Below, piece after piece: positions 51,549-59,984 of a DNA stretch of 64,000 nucleotides (its first letter is position 1; each line of letters opens with the position of its first letter). Source of the DNA: Thiobius zoothamnicola. Lineage in GTDB: Bacteria; Pseudomonadota; Gammaproteobacteria; Chromatiales; Chromatiaceae. Position numbers and translations under genes: made by a program. The notes below the pieces were generated by a model, which ran no database searches, had not been told where the DNA came from, and saw nothing but the letters and a program-made list of their open reading frames with translations. The stretch lies in the NCBI GenBank assembly GCA_963678215.1, contig OY782758.1, positions 1,426,001-1,490,000 of the forward strand. The letters run 5' to 3'.

Positions 51549-52817
51549 ATGAACAACACCCTGACATTCGTTTTACTGCTATCTTTGGCTTTTCCGCTAT
51601 ATGCCGCCACACCACAAGCGCATTCCATAGCGCTGGATGATGAAGCCGCATTGGACATTGAGATTTATCCAGCTAAAGGTAAGCATCTCATTCTGTGGCT
51701 ACCTTCCGAAGAAGGCTTATCCCCACGCCAGACAGCCACCGCCACAGCCATGGCTGAACTTGGTCTGGAAGTCTGGATACCGGATTTGCATGGCGCCTGG
51801 TTCATACCAGTTGGTCGCTACAGTCTGAATAATGTGGATCCTGGCGTCATTCAACAACTGCTTGAAGCCGCCTTGGCGAGTAAAAAAACGGTTTATGTGA
51901 TGGCTTCTGACCGCACGAACGCACTGGCACTGCGTGGCATTCGTCGTTATCAGCAAAGCGGTGAGCCGATGCATCAATTAGGTGGTTTATTAGGATTTAA
52001 CCCCAACTTGTTCATTCGCACCCCGCGAAGCGGCGAAACGGCGAAATTTCTCTCGATTGCCACCGCCAGCAATACGCCCATTTATCTGTTGCAACCCAAA
52101 AACTCAAGCAGCTATTGGCGTACAGCCGAGCTTGTAGCCGCGCTTTCGGTTGGCGGCAGCCCGGTTTTCATACAAACACTGCATGAAGTTGGAGAGCATT
52201 TTTACTTGCGCGCCCAATTCAGTCCGCAGGAAGCACAAATGAGCCAACATTTACCTGGCATGTTGGTCAAAGCCATTGCGCAGCTGGAAACATCAGGCGG
52301 CGTGCCAGGCAATCCGCCCCCCATACGCCATAAAGAAAAGGTGACGTCAGCAAACCCCGACGCCGATCAATTCCTCAGATCTTACCCTATCGGGCGTCGC
52401 GCGCCCGCTCTGCACCTACCCGCTGTGCGGACTGGTGGAAAAATTGACCTGATGGATTTGGCAGGCAAGGTGGTTATCGTCAACTTTTGGGCAACCTGGT
52501 GTCCACACTGTGTGGAGGAGATGCCTTCGCTACAACACTTATACACGACCAGGCGACCAGAGGGCCTGGAAGTCCTGGCGGTGAACGTCGGTGAGTCACC
52601 GGAAGCAATACGCGCCTTTATGGCGGACCACTCAATCACCTTTCCCGTACTGTCAGACTTAAATGGCGACGCATTAAAAGCGTGGGAAGTACACGGCTTC
52701 CCAACCAACTTGATGCTTGATCGACATCAACATATCCGCTACGCCATTTTTGGCGCATCTGACTGGACTGACTTTGAGATGACAACAGCATTGCAAACAC
52801 TTTTAGACGAGGGGTAA
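51549..52817 (+). CDS. Fusion: degenerate alpha/beta-hydrolase-like domain plus TlpA thioredoxin domain
   Basis: About 422 residues from ATG 51549, with a signal peptide (LTFVLLLSLAFPLYAATP). Residues about 25-260 look like an alpha/beta-hydrolase fold (HLILWLPSEEGLSPRQTATA, GLEVWIPDLHGAW, TVYVMASDRTNALAL), but the GxSxG nucleophile elbow is replaced by MASDR. From about 290 a TlpA/ResA thioredoxin domain follows: IGRRAPALHLPAVRTGGKID, active site WATWCPHCVEEMP and cis-Pro region VHGFPTNLMLD. It would be a periplasmic thiol reductase with an attached binding domain. It is 3 bases before djlA. Confidence 0.85.
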   Translation: MNNTLTFVLLLSLAFPLYAATPQAHSIALDDEAALDIEIYPAKGKHLILWLPSEEGLSPRQTATATAMAELGLEVWIPDLHGAWFIPVGRYSLNNVDPGVIQQLLEAALASKKTVYVMASDRTNALALRGIRRYQQSGEPMHQLGGLLGFNPNLFIRTPRSGETAKFLSIATASNTPIYLLQPKNSSSYWRTAELVAALSVGGSPVFIQTLHEVGEHFYLRAQFSPQEAQMSQHLPGMLVKAIAQLETSGGVPGNPPPIRHKEKVTSANPDADQFLRSYPIGRRAPALHLPAVRTGGKIDLMDLAGKVVIVNFWATWCPHCVEEMPSLQHLYTTRRPEGLEVLAVNVGESPEAIRAFMADHSITFPVLSDLNGDALKAWEVHGFPTNLMLDRHQHIRYAIFGASDWTDFEMTTALQTLLDEG

Positions 52818-52820
52818 ATC

Positions 52821-53618
52821 ATGCAGTGGACAGGAAAACTGCTAGGCGGTTTTTTCGGTTTCTGGTTAGGCGGATTACTGGGCGCAATGCTTGGAATCTT
52901 CATCGGCCACCAATTTGATAAAGGCATGATGAACCTACCCAGAAATGGCTTCAACTTCTTGAACTCCATTAACCGTGAACGTATTCAGTCCGCTTTTTTT
53001 AACGCCACTTTCAGCGTGATGGGCCGACTGGCGAAAGCTGACGGGCATGTCACTCAAGCTGAAATTCGCATTGCCGAACATGTCATGGCGCAAATGGACT
53101 TAAGCCCAGACATGCGGCAAGCAGCGATTGACTTATTCAACGAAGGAAAATCAGAAACTTTTCCGCTGGAAGACATCATTCAGGAATTCAAAACAGCCTG
53201 CCATGGGCAAGCCAATCTGATCCGGATGTTTCTGGAAATTCAAATCCAGGCAGCCTATGCCGATGGCGAACTGCATGCCGCTGAAGATCGCTTATTACTG
53301 CAAATCTGTGCTTGGCTCGAAGTCAGTGAGTTTGAATATCGTCGCCTGGAACGCATGATCCGCGCCGAATACGCATCCGCAAGCCAGCGTCAACAGGCAT
53401 CCAGCACGCCATCCATGACACCAGAAGATGCTTACGCCATTCTTGGCGTATCATCCGAAGCCACCGACGCTGATATTAAGAAGGCTTACCGTCGATTGCT
53501 CAGCCAACACCATCCCGATAAATTGGTATCCAAAGGCCTGCCGGAAGAGATGATGAAAATAGCCGCGCAGAAAACGCATGAGATTAAACAAGCCTATGAG
53601 CTGATCAAACATCGTTAA
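52821..53618 (+). CDS. djlA: DnaJ-like co-chaperone DjlA
   Basis: 265 residues. One N-terminal Gly-rich membrane helix (GGFFGFWLGGLLGAMLGIFI), a central TerB-like helical domain (FNATFSVMGRLAKADGHVTQ, then QAAYADGELHAAEDRLL), and a C-terminal J domain (DAYAILGVSSEATDADIKKA) with the HPD motif in SQHHPDKL. Stimulates DnaK at the inner membrane. Starts 3 bases after the thioredoxin fusion. Confidence 0.95.
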   Translation: MQWTGKLLGGFFGFWLGGLLGAMLGIFIGHQFDKGMMNLPRNGFNFLNSINRERIQSAFFNATFSVMGRLAKADGHVTQAEIRIAEHVMAQMDLSPDMRQAAIDLFNEGKSETFPLEDIIQEFKTACHGQANLIRMFLEIQIQAAYADGELHAAEDRLLLQICAWLEVSEFEYRRLERMIRAEYASASQRQQASSTPSMTPEDAYAILGVSSEATDADIKKAYRRLLSQHHPDKLVSKGLPEEMMKIAAQKTHEIKQAYELIKHR

Positions 53619-53749
53619 ATCAGGCTGACCACCCCCAAGCACTAACTCCCAAAATAAGCCCTCCTTCACCCAGGATGAGGGCGGCACACAGCCTGAAAAT
53701 CAGGAAAAAAGGATGTGTATCGAGTGGATGACGACCCCCAAAATCCCCT

Positions 53750-53782
53750 CTATAATTCTCCCGTATATCCCTATTGGGATAT
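53750..53782 (+). promoter_or_regulatory. TATAAT and palindrome upstream of the HTH/coiled-coil gene
   Basis: A perfect -10 hexamer TATAAT (53750-53755) with no good -35, followed by the dyad ATATCCC-TATT-GGGATAT (53765-53782). The dyad lies over the probable transcription start and 29 bases before the ATG, as an autorepression site would. Confidence 0.5.
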
Positions 53783-53811
53783 TTTATTTAATGAAATCGC
53801 GGAGAAGTTCT

Positions 53812-54249
53812 ATGGATCGTTTATTGAGTGTTTCTCAAGCTGCACGGATGGTAGGCATTCCTCGTCGCTTACTGCAGCAACATATCCAGAATGGACAGGT
53901 CTTAACCTTCGAAGGTTACATACGTATGTCTGAGTTGCGCAAAGCCTATCCGGATGCAGATGGCGACAGTTCCGGCATGATTGAAAAAGTCAAGCTGATT
54001 CGTGAAGCGGCGGCGTTGAAAAAGCAGGCAAATACCAGCGACCCTGAGCGTTTGGCCGCCGATTTACATCAAGCGAAAATCCAGATCGCGCATTTGCAGC
54101 AACAATTGCATGGATATCAGCAATTAGCCAGAGAAACCAAAGGTCGCCTGATTAAAATGCAGGCGCAATGTAAACAGCGCGAGGCCTCATTAATCAGTAC
54201 TTTGGTGAATTGGTATGTTAATCAGATAAGGCTACATGGCACCAAATAA
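53812..54249 (+). CDS. Small HTH (MerR-like) protein with a coiled-coil tail
   Basis: About 145 residues from ATG 53812 (GGAGAA 6 bases upstream). The N-terminal 45 residues read like a MerR/excisionase-type helix-turn-helix: LLSVSQAARMVGIPRRLLQQ, then HIQNGQVLTFEGYIRMSELR. The rest is a Gln-rich coiled coil (RLAADLHQAKIQIAHLQQQL). Probably a DNA-binding regulator that dimerises through the coil. Target unknown; the dyad in front suggests self-control. Confidence 0.7.
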   Translation: MDRLLSVSQAARMVGIPRRLLQQHIQNGQVLTFEGYIRMSELRKAYPDADGDSSGMIEKVKLIREAAALKKQANTSDPERLAADLHQAKIQIAHLQQQLHGYQQLARETKGRLIKMQAQCKQREASLISTLVNWYVNQIRLHGTK

Positions 54250-54320
54250 CCAAAAACCGACGCGGGGCGAACGATAGATGAAAAAGTCCCGTCCATCCCG
54301 CATCATATCGTCACCGACAC

Positions 54321-55703
54321 TCAATCAGCAATGAGCGTCCGCGCCAGTTTGATCGCCGCCTTAACCTGTTCAGGGGCGGTTCCACCAATATGCTGACGCG
54401 CGGACACTGAACCTTCCAAAGTCAGATAATCAAACACGTCTTGCTCAATGCAGAGGCTGAACTGGCGCAGTTCGGCTAAATCCAGTTCCGCCAAATCACA
54501 GTTTTTGTTGATGCCATAGGCAACCGCCTGGCCAACAATTTCATGCGCATCACGGAAGGCGATACCGCGACGCACCAAATAATCCGCCAAGTCAGTTGCT
54601 GTCGAAAAACCTTGTCGCGCAGCCTGACGCATATTTTCTCGATGACAGGTTAAAGCCGGCAACATATCGGCGAATATTCTGACAGAACCTTTTACATGGT
54701 CCACCGCATCAAACAGAGGCTCTTTATCCTCCTGATTATCCTTGTTATAAGCCAACGGCTGGGCTTTCATTAATGTCAGCAGCCCCATCAAATGCCCAAA
54801 AATGCGCCCTGTTTTACCACGTACCAGTTCGGGAACATCCGGGTTTTTCTTTTGCGGCATGATGGAGGAGCCGGTGCAAAAACTGTCCGATAATGTGATG
54901 AAATGAAATTGAGCTGACGACCAGATAATCAGCTCTTCACTCATGCGGGACAGATGCATCATGATCAGGCTGGCTGCCGCAGTGAATTCAATAGCAAAAT
55001 CACGATCACTGACCGCATCCAATGAGTTTCGGCAAGGGGCGTCAAAGCCCAGAAAACTGGCGGTGGCATACCGATCAATGGGATAAGTGGTTCCCGCCAG
55101 CGCCGCTGCGCCAAGTGGCATTTGGTTCATACGCTGGGCGCAGTCCTGCAAACGACTATAGTCGCGTTGCAGCATTTCAAACCAAGCCATCATATGATGA
55201 CCAAAAGTGATAGGTTGTGCTGTCTGCAGATGCGTAAACCCCGGCAGAATGGTGCTTGCTTCGCGCTCGGCCACGTCTAACAAACCTTGCTGTAAACGAC
55301 GCAATTCAGCTTGAATCACCTGAATTTCATCACGCAACCACAAACGAATATCCGTGGCCACCTGATCATTACGGGAACGCCCGGTGTGCAGCTTTTTGCC
55401 GGTATCGCCAATCAGGTCGGTTAATGCGGCCTCTACATTCATATGCACATCTTCCAGACCAATCGACCACTGGAAATCACCCGCTTCAATTTGCGTCTGT
55501 ATCGACTGCAAGCCATTAACAATCAAGGTCTTTTCTTGCTCAGTTAAAATATCTTGCTCGGCCAGCATGGTGGCATGAGCAATGGATCCTTGGATGTCAT
55601 AAGGCGCGAGACGTTGATCAAATTCAACCGAAGCCGTGAAAGCCTCAACGAAAGCGTCCGTCGGTTCAGAAAAACGCCCGGCCCAAAGTTTTTTGTTGCT
55701 CAT
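54321..55703 (-). CDS. argH: Argininosuccinate lyase
   Basis: Final step of arginine synthesis (argininosuccinate to arginine + fumarate). 460 residues, usual length. It starts MSNKKLWAGRFSEPTDAFVE, has EDVHMNVEAALTDLIGDTGK, HTGRSRNDQVATDIRLWLRD, the catalytic Ser loop TGSSIMPQKKNPDVPELVRG, and TATDLADYLVRRGIAFRDAH. Single gene; last backbone gene before the accessory zone. Confidence 0.97.
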   Translation of the reverse strand: MSNKKLWAGRFSEPTDAFVEAFTASVEFDQRLAPYDIQGSIAHATMLAEQDILTEQEKTLIVNGLQSIQTQIEAGDFQWSIGLEDVHMNVEAALTDLIGDTGKKLHTGRSRNDQVATDIRLWLRDEIQVIQAELRRLQQGLLDVAEREASTILPGFTHLQTAQPITFGHHMMAWFEMLQRDYSRLQDCAQRMNQMPLGAAALAGTTYPIDRYATASFLGFDAPCRNSLDAVSDRDFAIEFTAAASLIMMHLSRMSEELIIWSSAQFHFITLSDSFCTGSSIMPQKKNPDVPELVRGKTGRIFGHLMGLLTLMKAQPLAYNKDNQEDKEPLFDAVDHVKGSVRIFADMLPALTCHRENMRQAARQGFSTATDLADYLVRRGIAFRDAHEIVGQAVAYGINKNCDLAELDLAELRQFSLCIEQDVFDYLTLEGSVSARQHIGGTAPEQVKAAIKLARTLIAD

Positions 55704-55799
55704 AATAGTTTCTGACTGATGAAAAACAGGTGCGATAAAAGGCTCATTTTAGCGGATTGAGGCAGCGTCGATCGGCTAGAAAAGCCAATGTATGAATAT

Positions 55800-55940
55800 G
55801 GTCCGTCTGATAAAAGATGGCATTGATCACTTCCCGCAGATCTACCGTGGTCGGACGACCCGTCTTGCACTGGGCAGCAGGTCTTGCAGACACGCCCATT
55901 CGCTATCGGTCAGATCACTTGGGCAGGCCTTCCTCATCAT
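55800..55940 (-). pseudogene. Decayed N-terminal fragment of an IS5-family (IS427-like) transposase
   Basis: On the minus strand from ATG 55940 the sequence reads MRKACPSDLTDSEWACLQDL then LLP. After a one-base frame change near the CCCAG at about 55870 it continues CKTGRPTTVDLREVINAIFY and breaks off. This is the start of the IS5/IS427-type transposase (compare DLTDAEWALIEPLLP and GRPRTVDLREVLNAIFY). There are no inverted repeats and no catalytic part. It is a relic in the 291-base gap between the PAAR gene and argH. Confidence 0.75.
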
Positions 55941-55994
55941 ACTCAACCCTGAACTCGTTGTTCCACATAGACTTTATCACTTTAAAGACACCCT

Positions 55995-56267
55995 CTAAGG
56001 TTTTACAGTACCCCTTGAAGAACCTGAAATGATTGTGCCGCCGTGGTTTGTAGTGCTGCCTAAGTAGGCAGTTGGTTGACCGTCTGTTTTAGATGAACTG
56101 GAACCTACTATAATGGTCGCGCCACAACCTGTTTTATCTCCTACCCTGGCAGTTGGTTTACCATCAGTTTTTGATCGCCCAGAACCCGTGGTAATTGGCG
56201 TAACACCGTGGCCAGGGATAGGACAAGTATGCATGTCGCCCTTACGGGCTATAGGTTTTTCAGCCAT
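55995..56267 (-). CDS. PAAR-domain protein (type VI secretion spike tip)
   Basis: 90 residues from ATG 56267 (GAGGTGG 6 bases upstream): MAEKPIARKGDMHTCPIPGH, then beta repeats GSGRSKTDGKPTARVGDKTG and SSKTDGQPTAYLGSTTNHGG. His and Cys residues at the turns fit the PAAR zinc-tipped cone. PAAR proteins cap VgrG and carry type VI effectors. No vgrG, hcp or tss gene is in the window; the gene just upstream, broken by insertion elements, may be its partner. Confidence 0.85.
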   Translation of the reverse strand: MAEKPIARKGDMHTCPIPGHGVTPITTGSGRSKTDGKPTARVGDKTGCGATIIVGSSSSKTDGQPTAYLGSTTNHGGTIISGSSRGTVKP

Positions 56268-56287
56268 AGTTATCCACCTCAATTAAC

Positions 56288-56963
56288 TTAAATCACTAAT
56301 AGTCGTATTTCATTAAGCTCTGTTTCCAATGCGGCAGCAATATCGAAAACTTCAACAAACCATGGTTCGGTCTTCCAGGTTTTTTGACCAAAACCACGCC
56401 CGGCAAAGGGAGCAAAACTGGTACGCATCAGCGGGTGATCAATTTCTTGGGGGATATCCAAATCCATTTGAAGGCGGAGCTTTATAAAGGCATGTACGGT
56501 AATCGGCCACAAAAAATGGGTAGGATCGTCAATTTCATGACCTTCCAGTACGTCTGTGCCGCCGCTGTCGCCAGCTACATTGGAACTTTGCACATGTGCA
56601 TCGCAAAGTGATGTCATCCATTCGGCCACTTTAAGCAAGTGCGTTTCAGTCAGCCCTGTTCGAGCACATTCCAACCAGAATCGATCGGCAGGAATGCCGT
56701 AACTGTCCCAATCAATGGTTTCATTGCGCGTGGCTGCCAGCATTTCAAGTGCAAATACGCCTAATTTCTGCGGCATTGAGTAAGGGCCATGTTTATCTTT
56801 ATCGCTTGACCAATAGCCTGCCTTGAGAATCGACATCAATAAATCATGGTAGTGTTGGCTTAAGCTGGTACGACCGGTAGCGAGTAACTCTAATAAATTC
56901 TCACCAACTTCGAAAAGAGAAGGAGCTATGATACTTTGCTTTAAGGTATTTTTAGCATAAATA
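56288..56963 (-). pseudogene. C-terminal part of an unrecognised gene disrupted by IS630
   Basis: About 224 residues in frame (from IYAKNTLKQSIIAPSLFEVG to NEIRLLVI). The open frame appears to start at 56974, but those first bases are the IS630 inverted repeat. Removing the element and one TA joins it in frame to the fragment at 58067-58200. The product is helical and acidic, without signal or membrane segment, and not recognised. It ends 20 bases before the PAAR gene on the same strand, so it is likely a type VI accessory, effector or immunity protein; that is inference. Confidence 0.7.
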
Positions 56964-57015
56964 AGTACCCGCACAATAATAAGTTATGATAAAAGGCATC
57001 TTTTCCCTTTGAGTA

Positions 57016-58046
57016 ATGAAGCTGATGCGGGTACGCACGTTAGAACTGAATCAAGGGCAACGCAACGAATTGGAAACGGGCCACAAAGAAGGGAAGACCG
57101 CGCGGTTTCGGCAACGCTGCCAGATCATCCTGTTGAAGAGTCAGGGCCGCACGGCGACGTCGATTGGGGAGATTGTGGGGCTGTCGGCGGTGAGCGTGAC
57201 ACAGTGGCTGAACCGCTACGATGCGGAAGGGATCGCGGGGTTGCAGACCCGACCAGGCCGAGGGCGTCCGAGGGTGTTCAACGAAGCACGAGATGCGCAG
57301 GTGGTCAAAGCGGCGGTGCAAGCAGAACGCCAGCGTTTAGCGCATGCCAAACAGAGCTTGGAGGATCAGCTGGGGAAGCGATTCAGTACGCAGACCTTGA
57401 AACGCTTTTTAAAACACTTGGCGGCTCCTGGAAACGCATCCGGCGGCGCCCCAAACAACAGCCCGATCCTGAACTCGCCCAGGTCCGTCTAGCTGGACTG
57501 GCCTTGCTGGAACAGCAAGCGGAGCTGGGGCAGATCGACTTGTTCTACGGAGACGAAACGGCGGTTTCGGAACAAGGGTATGTGCCCTATGGCTGGCAAT
57601 TCAAAGATGAAGACGTATGCATCCCGGCTCAGCGGGGCAAGAGCCAAAGCTACTTTGGCCTGCTTTCACGAGACAACCGGTTGCGGTATCGCGCGTTTTC
57701 CCATGCCGTCACCACCGCCGATGTCATTGAATGTCTGGATCGCTTGGCCGCCGATGCCGCCAAACCCACCGTCGTCGTACTCGACAACGCCAGCATCCAT
57801 ACCTCGAAAGCCTTTCAGGCCTGTCTGCAGTCATGGCAACAACGCAACCTGTTCATCTACTACCTGCCGCCTTATTCGCCTCACTACAACATCATTGAAC
57901 GCTTTTGGAAGGAAGTGAAAGAAGGCTGGCTTCGGCCTCTGGACTACCAAACCCCCGATGACTTGTTCTATGCCGTCAACCGGGTCTTCTCCACCGTCGG
58001 CCAGCATGTCCGAATCCAATTTGCTCACTTTCAACTCAAAACGTAA
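57016..58046 (+). CDS. IS630 transposase (made by -1 ribosomal frameshift)
   Basis: ORFA starts at 57016 (MKLMRVRTLELNQGQRNELE) and contains the HTH (TATSIGEIVGLSAVSVTQWL). It would stop at 57492. The catalytic half lies in the -1 frame: QIDLFYGDETAVSEQGYVPY with the first Asp, VVVLDNASIHTSKAFQ with the second Asp and YYLPPYSPHYNIIERFWKEV with the Glu. The heptamer T TTA AAA at 57408-57414 is in the right phase, and slipping there gives about 343 residues, normal for IS630. The long -1 frame upstream of the slip site is an artefact. Confidence 0.9.
57408..57414 (+). promoter_or_regulatory. Programmed -1 frameshift heptamer in the IS630 transposase
   Basis: TTTAAAA in the phase T TTA AAA, a classic X XXY YYZ slippery site. 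After slippage the frame continues ACA CTT GGC GGC TCC TGG, which is the catalytic-domain frame. No stimulatory structure was worked out. Confidence 0.75.
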
Positions 58047-58066
58047 GTTATTATTGTGCGGGTACT

Positions 58067-58200
58067 TAGTCAACCCCAGATGGCGAATACGCTGGCTGGC
58101 GTCCAATGCCTCCATATCCCACTGTTGCCGAGCGAGGACGCGGTAAGCAAAACGCCGACGAAATGGGTCTGCTCCAGATTGAGCGAAATCCGCGATCGCG
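58067..58200 (-). pseudogene. Internal fragment of the same IS-disrupted gene
   Basis: 134 bases caught between the two insertion sequences. On the minus strand it reads AIADFAQSGADPFRRRFAYR, then QQWDMEALDASQRIRHLGLT. It continues in frame into IYAKNTLKQ at 56961 once the IS630 copy is removed. Its own N-terminal part is missing, replaced by the second IS at 58201, and was not found on the far side of that IS. Confidence 0.75.
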
Positions 58201-59512
58201 CTTAGCAGGCTGTTGAAATTCTGCGTCACTGAGCCAAAAATACCCTTCATGATTCATCAGAGGAAACTCAGTTAATGCGCGGCCCTGATATACACCAAGA
58301 CACGCTGTTCAGCACGGTCAGCCCGGCATCGCGGGTACCAAAAGATCACCCCTTACGGGCCATTCGCACGATGGCGGACACGGCTTTAAAAGCCATGGAT
58401 GCTGACTTCGCGGTGCTCTACGCCGAGGCTGGCCGGGAATCCATTCCGCCGGAGAAGCTGTTACGTGCCCAACTCCTGATGACCTTATACACCATCCGTA
58501 GTGAGCGGCAACTGGTTGAACAGATGAACTATAACCTCCTGTTCCGCTGGTTTGTCGGTTTCTCCCTGAATGACGAGGTTTGGAATCACTCAACCTTCAC
58601 GAAGAACCGTGAACGCTTTCTGGGCGGCGAAGTGGCCAATCGCTTTTTTGCCGAGGTGTTGGGCCAGGCCCGCCAAGCAGACTTGTTGTCCAAGGAACAC
58701 TTCAGCGTGGATGGCACGATCATTGAGGCGTTGGCTTCACTAAAGAGCTACCGACCCAAGAATAAGGAAGAGACACCCAGCGAAGGAGGGCGTAATCCGA
58801 CGGTCGACTTTCGGGGTGAAAAGCGTTGCCGGGACACGCACGAATCGAAGACAGACCCGGATGCCCTCCTGTATAAGAAAAGCGCAGGGACAGCAGCCAG
58901 GCTGAGCTATCTGGGCCATTTACTGATTGAGAACCGTAACGGCTTGGTGGTCGATACCCGGGTGACCCAAGCCACCGGCACCGCCGAACGCGAGGCCGCG
59001 ATTGAGATGGTTGAAGCGCTCAGCGGTACCCACCGGGTAACGCTGGGTGCGGACAAAAACTACGACACACAGGACTGTGTTGATCGTCTCCGGTGTGCGC
59101 ATGCGACGCCGCATGTCGCACAAAATGATACGAATCGTTCATCGGCGATTGATGGACGTACTACCCGTCATTCGGGCTATGCCGTCAGCCAATGCTTTCG
59201 CAAACGCATTGAAGAATGTTTTGGCTGGGCCAAGCGCATTGGCGGGATGAGCAAGAGCCGTTTTGTAGGTCGGGAGAAATTGGACTTTCACTTTATCCTG
59301 ACGATGGCGACCTACAATTTGGTGCGGATGCGCAATCTGGGAGTAGCCACCTGTGCAGCGTAATCGGCTACTCAGGGATTGGTGCGCCTGGAGGTCGGAA
59401 AATCCGGTCAAATGTGCAGAAAAAAGGCCGTTATCCCAGCAAAATGGCCGCGAAATCCCGGTGAGGCGCGAAAAGGAACCAAAAGACAGCTCAATTTCAA
59501 CAGCCTGCTAAG
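58201..59512 (+). mobile_element. IS5/IS1182-type insertion sequence
   Basis: 1312 bases with perfect 20-bp terminal inverted repeats: CTTAGCAGGCTGTTGAAATT (58201-58220) and its exact complement (59493-59512). One intact transposase inside. The flanks (GATCGCG on the left, GCTCACT on the right) show no target duplication, so the two flanks may have been brought together by a deletion or recombination between copies. Confidence 0.88.
58275..59363 (+). CDS. IS5/IS1182-family transposase
   Basis: 362 residues, intact. N-terminal DUF772-type part (PLRAIRTMADTALKAMDADF, LLRAQLLMTLYTIRSERQLV), then DDE catalytic residues in HFSVDGTIIEALASLKS, GADKNYDTQDCVD and RKRIEECFGWAKRIGGMSKS, and the tail TMATYNLVRMRNL. 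ATG 58275 follows AGAGGAAACTC. The family label IS5 versus IS1182 was not settled. Confidence 0.92.
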   Translation: MRGPDIHQDTLFSTVSPASRVPKDHPLRAIRTMADTALKAMDADFAVLYAEAGRESIPPEKLLRAQLLMTLYTIRSERQLVEQMNYNLLFRWFVGFSLNDEVWNHSTFTKNRERFLGGEVANRFFAEVLGQARQADLLSKEHFSVDGTIIEALASLKSYRPKNKEETPSEGGRNPTVDFRGEKRCRDTHESKTDPDALLYKKSAGTAARLSYLGHLLIENRNGLVVDTRVTQATGTAEREAAIEMVEALSGTHRVTLGADKNYDTQDCVDRLRCAHATPHVAQNDTNRSSAIDGRTTRHSGYAVSQCFRKRIEECFGWAKRIGGMSKSRFVGREKLDFHFILTMATYNLVRMRNLGVATCAA

Positions 59513-59969
59513 GCTCACTGTCTGTTTGAGCTGCATCAGCAAAAGCTTCTAAGACGAAGTCTGGCGGTGACAATTTCAGTACTTTCTCCACCCTATTTTT
59601 GGTTTTTCCTACCTTCTTAGCAATGGCATTGGAAGTTAACCCTTCCTCTTGCAGCTCTTTGCAAATAGGGTACAAAACCCCATTTTCATACATATACTCA
59701 GCAGCACTTGAAATTCTACCAATATGAAATTTCCATTCTTCCCAGCACTTACCATCCTTACACATATCCTTAATGAACATATACCACTGGTCATTATTCT
59801 TCAAATCACCAAAACCCTTTGATTTGGCAATTATTACACCAACCCGAAGAATCTCTTTCTCGTTTTCCTCTCTGGAAAAATCATCATACTCATCATCTTC
59901 GCAATCCCAGTCATAATCGTCATTGAGTAACGCCTTATACCTTTCAAGAATACGTCCTGCTTCTCCCAT
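59508..59969 (-). CDS. Unknown acidic protein with a C-terminal HTH, end truncated by the IS
   Basis: 153 residues. The N-terminal part is acidic (YKALLNDDYDWDCEDDEYDD). The C-terminal third holds a helix-turn-helix-like NAIAKKVGKTKNRVEKVLKL. Its stop codon TAG (59510-59508) lies inside the inverted repeat of the adjacent IS, so the true C-terminus was probably cut off and replaced. AT-rich. Family not recognised. It starts 15 bases after the stop of the upstream gene on the same strand. Confidence 0.65.
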   Translation of the reverse strand: MGEAGRILERYKALLNDDYDWDCEDDEYDDFSREENEKEILRVGVIIAKSKGFGDLKNNDQWYMFIKDMCKDGKCWEEWKFHIGRISSAAEYMYENGVLYPICKELQEEGLTSNAIAKKVGKTKNRVEKVLKLSPPDFVLEAFADAAQTDSEP

Positions 59970-59984
59970 AAATACAGTTCTGAA

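Larger units (their letters stand above)
56964..58066 (+). mobile_element. IS630-family insertion sequence, complete
   Basis: 1103 bases between two TA dinucleotides (56962-56963 and 58067-58068), the IS630 target duplication. The termini are inverted repeats: the first 20 bases, AGTACCCGCACAATAATAAG, match the complement of the right end except one base, and the similarity runs on to about 26 bases. It carries one transposase read through a -1 frameshift. It appears intact and young. Confidence 0.92.

Noticed and set aside
57009..57413. Long open frame (MSNEADAGTH...) before the IS630 catalytic domain
   Set aside because: Its first 130 codons are the wrong frame of the HTH part. The proper reading is through ORFA and a -1 frameshift.
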